A stretch of 64,000 nucleotides of DNA, taken from positions 1 to 64,000 of the forward strand of contig NZ_LYPB01000043.1 of NCBI RefSeq assembly GCF_001653565.1, read 5' to 3'. The position numbers and the translations under genes were made by a program. Every line of letters starts with the position of its first letter. Position 1 is the first letter of the stretch. This document shows positions 35,108 to 42,550 of the stretch, piece by piece. The DNA is from Paenibacillus oryzisoli. GTDB taxonomy: Bacteria; Bacillota; Bacilli; Paenibacillales; NBRC-103111. Below the pieces are notes generated by a model. It searched no databases and was not told the origin of the DNA. It saw nothing but the letters and a program-made list of their open reading frames with translations.

Positions 35108-36265
35108 TCATTCTATGCCAACAAGCTTCCATACAGCATGGCTCGCTCGTTTCAGTATCCAGTGCAGCTGGAAGAGACTCAAACCTATGAATACACAGGA
35201 TAGGCCAATTGTAGAGAGCGCTTCTCTTCGCCACCCTGTTGGTTGCTGAGTTAACGCTTGTAAGCTTTTGATATCTACGAGGCGAGCGCCAATTTTCATT
35301 CGAACAAGCAATGCACTCCCCATATTGGCTAAGCCTTTGGTCACAAAGTCACTCATATACGATCGCACACCCACGGTAACAAGCCATTCTCCACCCTTTT
35401 CATAGGCTAACAATAAAGCGGCATCCTCACTATTTCCAATACAAGGCAAGAGATGATGAGGGCCGCTCAAGCCGGCAGACGATTCATTATCACGAACTCC
35501 TTGAGGATCAGGGTAGGTGTGGACAATAATTTCGGCACCACTCTTCCACATCCGATTCGTAATTTGACCTGCATCACTAACAATTACATCCGGATGATAA
35601 CCGTCTATCAATAGCGCATCTGCCCCTGCACCTACGCCGAGTAATACCGGTTTGAACGCCGCTATAAATCCACTAGCAGCTTGCAAATCCTTCCTATACC
35701 CTTTTCCATCAGAGACGACTAAAATATGTCTACCCGTGAATTGCGTGCGCAGCGGCAAATACGGCAGAGACTCTCTAACAGCTTGCTTCTCGCGCATAGC
35801 AAATGCCAACGTGCGTTCAATAAAGGGATCCCATCGCTCACTGGCATAGTCATTAGCCATCTTTTGGGCAAGCAGCCAATCTTCTCTGGTAAATGATTTG
35901 CATGAGATCGATTGACATCCAGCTTGGATCCTATCATGATAGATTATTATTTCTGATTCGTTTAGAAAGATATCAGCATGAACAGCATCCACTTCCATAA
36001 TGGGGATATCGTGCTGCAATAGTAATAATGGACCTTCCGTCGGAAACATACCACTCATAACTTGCCCGCAATGTACGATCGCTTTCACTCTTCGATTCAA
36101 CAGTTCTTGCACGTGTTCTTCCTCGATATCTCCCTTCAGCAGTACGAGAATTCGAGCACTCTTAAGCCCCTCATCTATTTCAATGGAACCTGCTAGTTTT
36201 GCTATTTTCCCTTTGCAAATGAGATTAGGCTTCGCAGTAAATAAAGATAAAGATGACCAATTCAT
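35108..36265 (-). CDS. SteA-like putative cytokinetic ring protein
   Basis: The 385-residue protein fits the SteA family, known from Corynebacterium cell separation. The N-terminal domain (GSIEIDEGLKSARILVLLKG, MSGMFPTEGPLLLL) is followed by a thiamine pyrophosphokinase-like domain (LLGVGAGADALLIDGYHPDV, GNSEDAALLLAYEKGG, VDIKSLQALT). A C-terminal membrane helix (about 352-372) completes it. The GDMDS active-site motif of true thiamine kinases is SDAGQ here, so catalysis is unlikely. No SteB-like partner is adjacent. The division role is inferred from family membership only. Confidence 0.75.
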   Translation of the reverse strand: MNWSSLSLFTAKPNLICKGKIAKLAGSIEIDEGLKSARILVLLKGDIEEEHVQELLNRRVKAIVHCGQVMSGMFPTEGPLLLLQHDIPIMEVDAVHADIFLNESEIIIYHDRIQAGCQSISCKSFTREDWLLAQKMANDYASERWDPFIERTLAFAMREKQAVRESLPYLPLRTQFTGRHILVVSDGKGYRKDLQAASGFIAAFKPVLLGVGAGADALLIDGYHPDVIVSDAGQITNRMWKSGAEIIVHTYPDPQGVRDNESSAGLSGPHHLLPCIGNSEDAALLLAYEKGGEWLVTVGVRSYMSDFVTKGLANMGSALLVRMKIGARLVDIKSLQALTQQPTGWRREALSTIGLSCVFIGLSLFQLHWILKRASHAVWKLVGIE

Positions 36266-36399
36266 GGTTAGACACCTAGCTTTCCTAACGTAAGTCTCAT
36301 GGCCTATCTAATTTACCCGAACCCACTAAATTCTATGTATATTTCAAGCTAGGGATGGCAAGCATTGGTTAATATTCGTAAGGAAAGGAGAGGACATCG

Positions 36400-36495
36400 A
36401 TGGAGCTAAACATGAGCGCAGACGAAGTATTAGGCCAAATTGTCCTTACGGAGCCGTTTTATGACTACTCATCAAGAACTTCCCACTCCACTTGA
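36400..36495 (+). CDS. Possible 31-residue peptide with strong ribosome binding site
   Basis: An ATG preceded by AAAGGAGAGG opens a short frame (MELNMSADEVLGQIVLTEPF and 11 more residues). Its last 31 bases overlap the 3' end of the gene on the other strand. I do not recognise it. It may be a small protein, or the 5' end of a gene truncated by a rearrangement. Confidence 0.35.
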   Translation: MELNMSADEVLGQIVLTEPFYDYSSRTSHST

Positions 36496-36644
36496 ACCAT
36501 CCGATCTACCCATGTTCGAATTTTCACTTCGATCGCTTGCTCAATCTCATCGTCTGTCATTTCACCTAGTTTATGCTCGGCAATTTCGAGAACGTCGGTT
36601 TTCTTCGTTTCACCATCTATCGCTAACTGAATTTGAATGCGCAT
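36465..36644 (-). CDS. Small conserved-looking hypothetical protein
   Basis: This 59-residue acidic protein (MRIQIQLAIDGETKKTDVLE.. IEQAIEVKIRTWVDRMVQVE) has a beta-then-helix pattern and no membrane segment or Cys. AAAGGG lies 8 bases before the ATG at 36644; a GTG three codons upstream abuts the site. Function unknown. It overlaps the end of a small plus-strand frame. Confidence 0.6.
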   Translation of the reverse strand: MRIQIQLAIDGETKKTDVLEIAEHKLGEMTDDEIEQAIEVKIRTWVDRMVQVEWEVLDE

Positions 36645-36748
36645 CTTGTTCACCCTTTTTCATTATCAACTAAACTTTCCATTGCCTCTTAGGCATCACC
36701 TGTTACAATAGAACTATACACATACTTCATATGAAAAGAGGAATTACA

Positions 36749-37003
36749 ATGTCTCGATCACATGCTCAGAAATTGCGCCAACGCCAAATACGTGAAGGCA
36801 AGCTGGATCCTTTGATGCAGCGGTTGCTCTGGCACGGTACGAACCCAGTAACCCGAACAACACCAACACGAGTAGAGCTTCAAAACAAACAACAGAATAA
36901 ACACAAATCAAGGAATTTGAACCATAGTGAACATGGCGATAATTCCTTTTGTCATTTTACGCCATCTGCTTCTCGAATAGTAATCCCTTGTAAAGCCGCG
37001 TAA
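36749..37003 (+). CDS. Small basic hypothetical protein
   Basis: This 84-residue protein is rich in Arg, Lys and Gln in its first 60 residues (MSRSHAQKLRQRQIREGKLD), as in YqkK-like small proteins of bacilli, and has no membrane segment. AAAAGAGG lies upstream of the ATG at 36749; an ATG six codons earlier is also in frame. The last 52 bases overlap the end of the converging gene, so the C-terminal part (HFTPSASRIVIPCKAA) may be a read-on. Resemblance to YqkK is weak. Confidence 0.5.
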   Translation: MSRSHAQKLRQRQIREGKLDPLMQRLLWHGTNPVTRTTPTRVELQNKQQNKHKSRNLNHSEHGDNSFCHFTPSASRIVIPCKAA

Positions 37004-37209
37004 TGAATCATTTCTTCTTTCTCGGATGGGCGAAACTGATATTTGCAATCGAACCCATTGAAGAATAAATGCCAGAGTTTAACAACGCCTTGTTCGTCAA
37101 CTTCAAGCTCTGCCACGTATAAAGAATCAGGCTCATCCTCAAACTGTAATCCGATATGAATGTATGTTTGACCCTCCGAAATTTCTTGTTCACAATAGTC
37201 CATGATCAT
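36952..37209 (-). CDS. Small acidic hypothetical protein
   Basis: The 85-residue product (MIMDYCEQEISEGQTYIHIG.. LQFEDEPDSLYVAELEVDEQ) appears soluble and mostly beta, with no recognised motif. AGGAGG lies 10 bases upstream of the ATG. It converges with and overlaps the preceding plus-strand gene by 52 bases. Confidence 0.6.
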   Translation of the reverse strand: MIMDYCEQEISEGQTYIHIGLQFEDEPDSLYVAELEVDEQGVVKLWHLFFNGFDCKYQFRPSEKEEMIHYAALQGITIREADGVK

Positions 37210-37354
37210 GTCCAGATGACCTCCTATTGAATAAAATCTTTTTTATTTATATAATATACTAATGCAACTGAGCAAACAAAGAGAAAAGCATGTTAATTTA
37301 TGAATTTGCGATGTAGAATGTCTAGCTGAGCAAACTCTTAGGAGGAAATAACAT

Positions 37355-37621
37355 ATGGCCTACGATCCGCAAGTAGTTGATGCAACAATAGTGAGTGATA
37401 ATAAAAAGAACGGACTTTTCGAGGTTGTCGTTTCCTTGAAAGACCGTAACAAATGCCGTCTTTTCTTTGAAAGAGATGCTGAAACTGGCATCGGCCGCGT
37501 AACGGATTTGAACCGTTTAATGAAAGAACCTTGCCCAATTTGCCGCAAAGACTACTTATGCAATTGTCTTGATCGTTATAAGTACTCCATCGCTGATCAG
37601 GCTTTGACGTTCATTAAGTAA
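37355..37621 (+). CDS. Small hypothetical protein with a Cys-rich C-terminal motif
   Basis: This 88-residue protein has a beta-rich N-terminal half (FEVVVSLKDRNKCRLFFERD) and a Cys motif CPICRKDYLCNC that could bind zinc. Not recognised. TAGGAGG lies 8 bases upstream of the ATG, and a strong terminator follows, so it is a stand-alone gene. Confidence 0.7.
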   Translation: MAYDPQVVDATIVSDNKKNGLFEVVVSLKDRNKCRLFFERDAETGIGRVTDLNRLMKEPCPICRKDYLCNCLDRYKYSIADQALTFIK

Positions 37622-37628
37622 ACACATA

Positions 37629-37670
37629 GAACCCCCCTTAGCCACATCTGCTAGGGGGGTTCTTGTTTTT
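37629..37670. terminator. Bidirectional terminator
   Basis: GAACCCCCCT / AGGGGGGTTC stem, loop of about 14 bases, then TTGTTTTT on the plus strand; it serves the two converging small genes. Confidence 0.85.
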
Positions 37671-37678
37671 ATCATCAC

Positions 37679-37909
37679 TTATTCGTAGATAACTCGGTAG
37701 AGACCGTCTAGTAAGCTCTGATAATTTCTTGGATCATAGGTGATCTCCTCAAAGGAAACTTGTATGACTTTATTGGTGGTCTTCACAATGAAAAAACTAT
37801 CCGCGCTACGCTCTGCATCAATATAAGTGTAGCACACCAACTGACTGCTACCTGTTTGTTTGCGTAGAAATGCCGTCGCTTCCTCGCTCTCATTCGCGAA
37901 CTTAGGCAT
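37679..37909 (-). CDS. Small hypothetical protein
   Basis: The 76-residue product (MPKFANESEEATAFLRKQTG.. SQLVCYTYIDAERSADSFFI) looks soluble with a beta-sheet core. GGAGGTG lies 5-6 bases before the ATG. Function unknown. Confidence 0.6.
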   Translation of the reverse strand: MPKFANESEEATAFLRKQTGSSQLVCYTYIDAERSADSFFIVKTTNKVIQVSFEEITYDPRNYQSLLDGLYRVIYE

Positions 37910-37953
37910 ACGCCCACCTCCAAATCACATTCTTTGTAGTTCTAATCACGCGA

Positions 37954-38379
37954 TTAGGATTGTGAGGTCTTTTTCCTCTTCAATGCCAGATATCCACCTA
38001 GAAGCGATACCGGTACGATAGCAACTAAACCTATCAATTCATACCACAATGGGATGATATCTTGCGTTAGTATCGAGTCAAATCCAATCCCAGCCCCAAT
38101 GACCCCAATGATCGCTGCATTGAATAGTTCTCCTCGTTTGGCAACCTTCGCGGTGAAATAACTGCCAAGGAACGTCCAGAACAAACCAACGACCAGAAAT
38201 AATAGTAATAGAGCCCCATTTGTATAAATCGCATTGATATCTTGATCTTCCAACGGGCGGTTAGCAAAGTAGAGACTACCAATAATCCCTGACGATAACA
38301 TCGTCCCGATATTATCAATTGCTATTCCCAGCACAACGGCTAGAAAATGAAATTTGCGTTCACTTTTTTGTTCCGACAT
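37954..38379 (-). CDS. Four-helix membrane protein of unknown function
   Basis: The 141-residue protein has four hydrophobic segments (about residues 12-32, 53-75, 83-102 and 112-132) and a basic C-terminus (KRKKTSQS). It contains the Gly-rich IGVIGAGIGFDS. No family recognised. The ATG at 38379 is preceded by AGGAG at 13 bases and by a GAAGAAGAG tract. Confidence 0.65.
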   Translation of the reverse strand: MSEQKSERKFHFLAVVLGIAIDNIGTMLSSGIIGSLYFANRPLEDQDINAIYTNGALLLLFLVVGLFWTFLGSYFTAKVAKRGELFNAAIIGVIGAGIGFDSILTQDIIPLWYELIGLVAIVPVSLLGGYLALKRKKTSQS

Positions 38380-38469
38380 AGACTCTTCTTCTCTCCTGCT
38401 CACATCTGACTATTCTTTCAACTTAACCATAATACCATGTGAAATCCCTACTAGCTAGTTCAGTTAGAA

Positions 38470-39570
38470 CTATGGCAATGCCCACCAATTTGCTTTGGGA
38501 TAGGACTGTACATCAGAGTCCTTTACAATAATGGTCTGTCCAATAGGTGGTGTCACCATTTTAACCCCTTTGGCCTCCGCGGCTTTTGCGGCACGTGTCA
38601 CAGGATCGTTCCAATCATGAATGGCTAAGGTAAATGCACCCCAGTGGATTGGAAGCATCACTTTCCCTCTCACATCCAGATGTGCTTGAACAGTTTCTTC
38701 TGGCATCAAGTGAATATCCGCCCAACGCTCATCATATTGCCCACATTCCATCAAGGTCAGATCGAAAGGCCCATATTTATCTCCAATTTCCTTAAAATGA
38801 GAAGTGTACCCACTGTCGCCACTAAAGAATATGCTAGCGTTCTTTCCTTTGATGACCCAAGAGCACCATAAAGTCGCCCCACGATCATTCGTGCTACGTC
38901 CAGAGAAATGATTGGCAGGTGTACAAGCCAACTCAAGTCCTTCGAATGACACGTCCTCCCACCAATCATGCTCCTCAATCGCAGCTGCTGGAACTCCCCA
39001 GCGGATTAAATGAGCGCCTACACCTAACGGAACAATAAACCGTTTCACTTTGTGTTTGATTTTCATAATCGAACCATAGTCCAAATGATCATAATGATCG
39101 TGGGATAAAATGACTGCATCAATCTGCGGCAGCTCTGCAATATCAAACGGAATGCCACCGCTGTATCTGTTTTTTCCTACCCATGGAAAGGGGGAAGGCA
39201 TTCTTCCAAACATCGGATCAAGCAGCAAAGCTTTCCCATCGATAGTAATCAAGCTAGCTGAGTGACCGAACCAAGTAACCGTCGTATCCCCATTCACGTT
39301 AAACCGAGGCTTCTCCATGGGTAATGGGGCCTTGGGCCGTCGGTAGGGGCTTCCTTTGATCATATCGCGCAAAATCCCTAGCGTCGTGCCAAAGTTCATG
39401 TTCATCATGGCTGGGACTGGATTTTCGAACTTGTTATGCGCATATTGGGGAGACTTACCAAACCTTTGAATATCAACTTGGGACGGTCTGCGACCGAATA
39501 CCGGATACGTGTTCATAAAGAGGACATACACACCTATCAAAATTACAATAATTACTATCGCCACTAACAT
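38470..39570 (-). CDS. MBL-fold metallo-hydrolase, NAPE-phospholipase D-like
   Basis: The 366-residue protein has an N-terminal membrane anchor (residues 1-20, VAIVIIVILIGVYVLFM) and then a metallo-beta-lactamase fold with HDHYDHLD, further ligands in TPANHFSGR and FFSGDSGYTSHF, and PIHWG near the end. This arrangement is that of the YfiR/NAPE-PLD-like hydrolases; the substrate is unknown. The ATG at 39570 follows GGAGG by 8 bases; two upstream ATGs are less well placed. Confidence 0.85.
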   Translation of the reverse strand: MLVAIVIIVILIGVYVLFMNTYPVFGRRPSQVDIQRFGKSPQYAHNKFENPVPAMMNMNFGTTLGILRDMIKGSPYRRPKAPLPMEKPRFNVNGDTTVTWFGHSASLITIDGKALLLDPMFGRMPSPFPWVGKNRYSGGIPFDIAELPQIDAVILSHDHYDHLDYGSIMKIKHKVKRFIVPLGVGAHLIRWGVPAAAIEEHDWWEDVSFEGLELACTPANHFSGRSTNDRGATLWCSWVIKGKNASIFFSGDSGYTSHFKEIGDKYGPFDLTLMECGQYDERWADIHLMPEETVQAHLDVRGKVMLPIHWGAFTLAIHDWNDPVTRAAKAAEAKGVKMVTPPIGQTIIVKDSDVQSYPKANWWALP

Positions 39571-39746
39571 TCTCATTGCCTCCATGCTTCTAATTCAGCT
39601 GACACGTTTATCCAGAACAAACGAATAAGCTAGGATGTAATAACGTAACAACGCCTCCTTTGGTTCCATTTTTCACATCGCGCCTTCCTGCCTGCAAATT
39701 TATTTCAAGGGACAGGGACAGGAGCACAATCAGTCGGTTCGCCCAA

Positions 39747-39773
39747 ACATTCCTCAGAAATAGTCATAAGCTA
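39747..39773 (+). promoter_or_regulatory. Candidate sigma-K promoter of the YjcZ-like gene
   Basis: AC at 39747-39748, a 16-base spacer, and CATAAGCTA at 39765-39773 match the sigma-K consensus (AC, N16, CATANNNTA) exactly. The gene starts 42 bases later. Confidence 0.6.
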
Positions 39774-39814
39774 TCTCGAAACACAAACCAAATATCCATT
39801 GGAGGTTGATTCGA

Positions 39815-39907
39815 ATGAGTTGTGGAACTGGGTATGGTACTTCTGCTGCAGCTGTTTTGGTACTTTTCATCTTGTTGGTTATTATCACTAGCGCATTTGT
39901 TTGGTAA
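39815..39907 (+). CDS. YjcZ-family sporulation miniprotein
   Basis: A 30-residue frame reads MSCGTGYGTSAAAVLVLFIL and ends in TSAFVW. The Ser-Cys-Gly head, one membrane helix and terminal Trp are typical of the YjcZ family of spore proteins. TTGGAGG lies 8 bases upstream. A sigma-K-like promoter precedes it and a terminator follows, so it is a complete unit. Confidence 0.8.
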   Translation: MSCGTGYGTSAAAVLVLFILLVIITSAFVW

Positions 39908-39927
39908 TACAAAACTAATACAGAAGG

Positions 39928-39955
39928 ACTACCTAGACTGTCTAGGTAGTTTTTC
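39928..39955 (+). terminator. Terminator of the YjcZ-like gene
   Basis: ACTACCTAGA / TCTAGGTAGT perfect 10-bp stem with a 3-base loop, then TTTTCT. Confidence 0.85.
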
Positions 39956-39989
39956 TGCTTCTCTTCTCCGTCATACCACTACAATAAAA

Positions 39990-40019
39990 TGAAAAAGAAC
40001 GCCCCAATAAGAGCGTCCT
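39990..40019 (-). terminator. Terminator of spo0A
   Basis: Minus strand: GGACGCTC / GGGCGTTC stem (with G-T pairs) and a TTTTTC tail, about 40 bases after the spo0A stop. Confidence 0.7.
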
Positions 40020-40059
40020 TGATCTTGATCTCATATATATTATAAAGCTCCTAACCCTC

Positions 40060-40857
40060 TCAAGAAACTTTATGTTCGATTCTAAGCTTATCTGCCACCA
40101 TCGCAATGAACTCGGAGTTTGTGGGTTTGGATTTCGAGATATTAATCGTATAGCCGAAAATAAAGGAAATGCTGTCGATGTTGCCGCGCGTCCAAGCGAC
40201 TTCAATCGCGTGACGAATCGCACGTTCGACGCGGCTCGGCGTCGTTTTGTATTTTTCAGCAATTGCTGGGTAAAGTGTCTTGGTGATCGCGCCTAGAATT
40301 TCAATATTGTTGTACACCATCGTGATGGCTTCACGTAAATATTGATAACCTTTAATATGCGCGGGTACGCCAATTTCATGAATAATGCTCGTAATATTGG
40401 CATCCAAATTTTTACCTTTCGGCATATGTACGACATTCGCACGCGGTGTTGAGGAAGTCGTCGTCGATGTCGTAGGATTACCTGCCAGCTGACGAATACG
40501 ATTCGTAAGGGTTTCCATATCAAATGGTTTTAAAATGTAGTAAGAAGCGCCAAGTTGCACGGCTTTTTGTGTAATATTTTCTTGTCCGAATGCCGTAAGC
40601 ATAATGATTTTGGGCTGAGAAGGAAGATTCATTTCTCGCATTTTTTCAAGAACACCTAGTCCATCCAGATGAGGCATAATAATATCTAGAATGAGAACAT
40701 CGGGCATCTCACGCTGTTGTTCTAGAAAACGAAGAACCTCGTTACCATTGTAGGCAACACCCATAATTTCCATATCCTCTTGCTCACCAATGAACTCTGA
40801 TAATAAATGGGTGAATTCTCGGTTATCGTCTGCAAGTAATACCTGAATTTTTTGCAA
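40060..40857 (-). CDS. spo0A: Stage 0 sporulation protein A, master response regulator
   Basis: Spo0A, phosphorylated by the phosphorelay, starts sporulation. The receiver domain has the acidic pocket LLADDN, the phosphoacceptor Asp58 (VLILDIIMP) and the conserved KPFD lysine. The C-terminal DNA-binding domain carries the recognition helix region [20 protein letters not shown], then [18 protein letters not shown]. The 265 residues match Bacillus. It lies downstream of spoIVB as in all spore formers of this group. Confidence 0.98.
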   Translation of the reverse strand: MQKIQVLLADDNREFTHLLSEFIGEQEDMEIMGVAYNGNEVLRFLEQQREMPDVLILDIIMPHLDGLGVLEKMREMNLPSQPKIIMLTAFGQENITQKAVQLGASYYILKPFDMETLTNRIRQLAGNPTTSTTTSSTPRANVVHMPKGKNLDANITSIIHEIGVPAHIKGYQYLREAITMVYNNIEILGAITKTLYPAIAEKYKTTPSRVERAIRHAIEVAWTRGNIDSISFIFGYTINISKSKPTNSEFIAMVADKLRIEHKVS

Positions 40858-40915
40858 CTGAATTTCCTCCTTTAGCTACTAAACAAGTTGGTATTTATCT
40901 CTCTTATGTAAAGCT

Positions 40916-41025
40916 ATTCGACAGCTCTTTTTAAAATCCTTCTGTCGAATATTATTTTTCTTTTCTTTTGTTTGACTTTCTTATATAATAAAATATTTAT
41001 CTTCGATATCCAACATTTTTCGACA
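40916..41025 (-). promoter_or_regulatory. spo0A promoter region: sigma-H promoter and three Spo0A boxes
   Basis: Minus strand: GAAGGATTT (40934-40942) fits the sigma-H -35 and, 14 bases later, GAAT (40916-40919) fits its -10. Perfect Spo0A boxes (TGTCGAA or its complement) lie at 40917-40923 (overlapping the -10), 40943-40949 (just upstream of the -35) and 41019-41025 (in the longer form TGTCGAAAAA). This supports self-control by Spo0A together with sigma-H, as in Bacillus. Confidence 0.7.
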
Positions 41026-41074
41026 CGAAGACACTAAACTCGCTATTTTTCCATAAAATGATATTAAAATGAAA

Positions 41075-41113
41075 CAAAGAACTAAAGGCAATTAACTCAC
41101 CTTTAGTTCTTTG
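41075..41113 (-). terminator. Terminator of spoIVB, overlapping its stop codon
   Basis: CAAAGAACTAAAGG / CCTTTAGTTCTTTG form a perfect 14-bp stem with an 11-base loop that contains the spoIVB stop codon; a T-rich tail follows. Confidence 0.8.
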
Positions 41114-42432
41114 TCTGTGTTCCCTGCAGTCGGGCGAAGGATAATGCCAGAGTCCTGAAGCATCCACTCGATAAAGCAGCCATAACCGCTGGTCGGATCA
41201 TTCACGAATACGTGTGTGACAGCTCCAATCAATTTTCCGTTCTGAATAATAGGAGAACCACTCATCCCTTGCACAATGCCGCCCGTTTTATCTAACAAGC
41301 GGGGATCCGTAATTTTGATAACCATACCCTTCGTACCCGGTACATCTTGTTTGGATACATGTACCACTTGGATATCAAATTTCTCAACCTTTTGACCTTC
41401 CAGTACGGTATAGATTTGGGCAGGTCCTTCTTTCACTTCTTCAGCAAAGGCAACAGGAATCGCTTCTTTATCTAAGCTGTGGTCTGGTGCTCCATACATT
41501 TTCCCGAAAATTCCGAAAGCCGTATTCCGTTCAATATTCCCGATCACCTTGCTGTCCTTATAGAGGGTAGCATGCTTTTCACCAGGATCTCCATTGTGGC
41601 TTTTGGAAATCGACGTCACATTGGAATAGACAATGTCGCCATCGCCTACAATAATGGGTGTCTGGGTATCCATGTCAGTTATAACATGTCCCAGAGCTCC
41701 GTAGACGCCTTGATCAGGTGCATAGAAGGTTAGTGTCCCTACACCTGCCGCTGAGTCACGAATGTACAGACCTAGGCGATAAGACTTATCTACGACGTCA
41801 TACACAGGTTGCAGCTTCACAACAAGTTCTTGATTGTTTCTTAAAATTTGCAGAACAAGGGGATTCTTGCTCTCGCCTGATTTGGCCACCAGCTCTGCGA
41901 CCTTACTAACATCCTTCGAATCCTTGCCATTAATTTTGGTAATTAAATCGCCAACTTGAATCTTCGCTTCTTCCCCGGGTGAAACTTTTTGCTCAGAGGC
42001 AACAGTCACAAGATGGTGACCTACGACCAGAATACCGGCAGACTTTATTTTCACGCCGATCGTTTGGCCCCCTGGGATCACTTTTAAATCAGGTACGACA
42101 TTCACTTTGACAGTCTTGATTGGAATGGCTCCGAACAGCTTGAGCTTCATTTCCGTTTGCCCAGAATGGTCGGATTGCAGAGAGATAGGTTCATTCAAAT
42201 TAACTTGAAATGAGTGCTTGGCGTTGCCATTTACCTTCACAATATCCGTATCCTTGACCGTAACCTGGGCACTGACCGGCATCGTTAATTGAAGCTGCTT
42301 CCCTTGGCCGCTAAATAAGCGGAGTTCTTGTGGAAAGGAGGCGAAGCTCTGAAAAGGCGGGGACATACTGACCAAGCAAACGAAGAAGACGAGCAAGAGT
42401 CCGAACAATCTTTTTCTTTTGTTGGATTGCAC
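41092..42432 (-). CDS. spoIVB: SpoIVB serine peptidase (S55)
   Basis: SpoIVB is secreted from the forespore and triggers pro-sigma-K processing by cleaving SpoIVFA. The 446-residue form has an N-terminal membrane/signal segment (about residues 9-30) and a PDZ domain (VTVASEQKVSPGEEAKIQVG). The S55 peptidase domain has the catalytic serine in GMSGSPIIQNGKLIGAVTHV. The start is unsure: GTG at 42432 is 10 bases from AAGGAG; TTG or GTG three codons upstream are closer to it. Confidence 0.95.
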   Translation of the reverse strand: MQSNKRKRLFGLLLVFFVCLVSMSPPFQSFASFPQELRLFSGQGKQLQLTMPVSAQVTVKDTDIVKVNGNAKHSFQVNLNEPISLQSDHSGQTEMKLKLFGAIPIKTVKVNVVPDLKVIPGGQTIGVKIKSAGILVVGHHLVTVASEQKVSPGEEAKIQVGDLITKINGKDSKDVSKVAELVAKSGESKNPLVLQILRNNQELVVKLQPVYDVVDKSYRLGLYIRDSAAGVGTLTFYAPDQGVYGALGHVITDMDTQTPIIVGDGDIVYSNVTSISKSHNGDPGEKHATLYKDSKVIGNIERNTAFGIFGKMYGAPDHSLDKEAIPVAFAEEVKEGPAQIYTVLEGQKVEKFDIQVVHVSKQDVPGTKGMVIKITDPRLLDKTGGIVQGMSGSPIIQNGKLIGAVTHVFVNDPTSGYGCFIEWMLQDSGIILRPTAGNTDKELKVS

Positions 42433-42550
42433 TATCAACACGCTCCTTCATAATTCCTTGAGCCCTGACGAATCTCCTCGTCAATTGCGTACCTATAAGT
42501 TAACCCCAGTCCCCTTCTTTTATAACAGCAAATGATGACTATCTATACTT

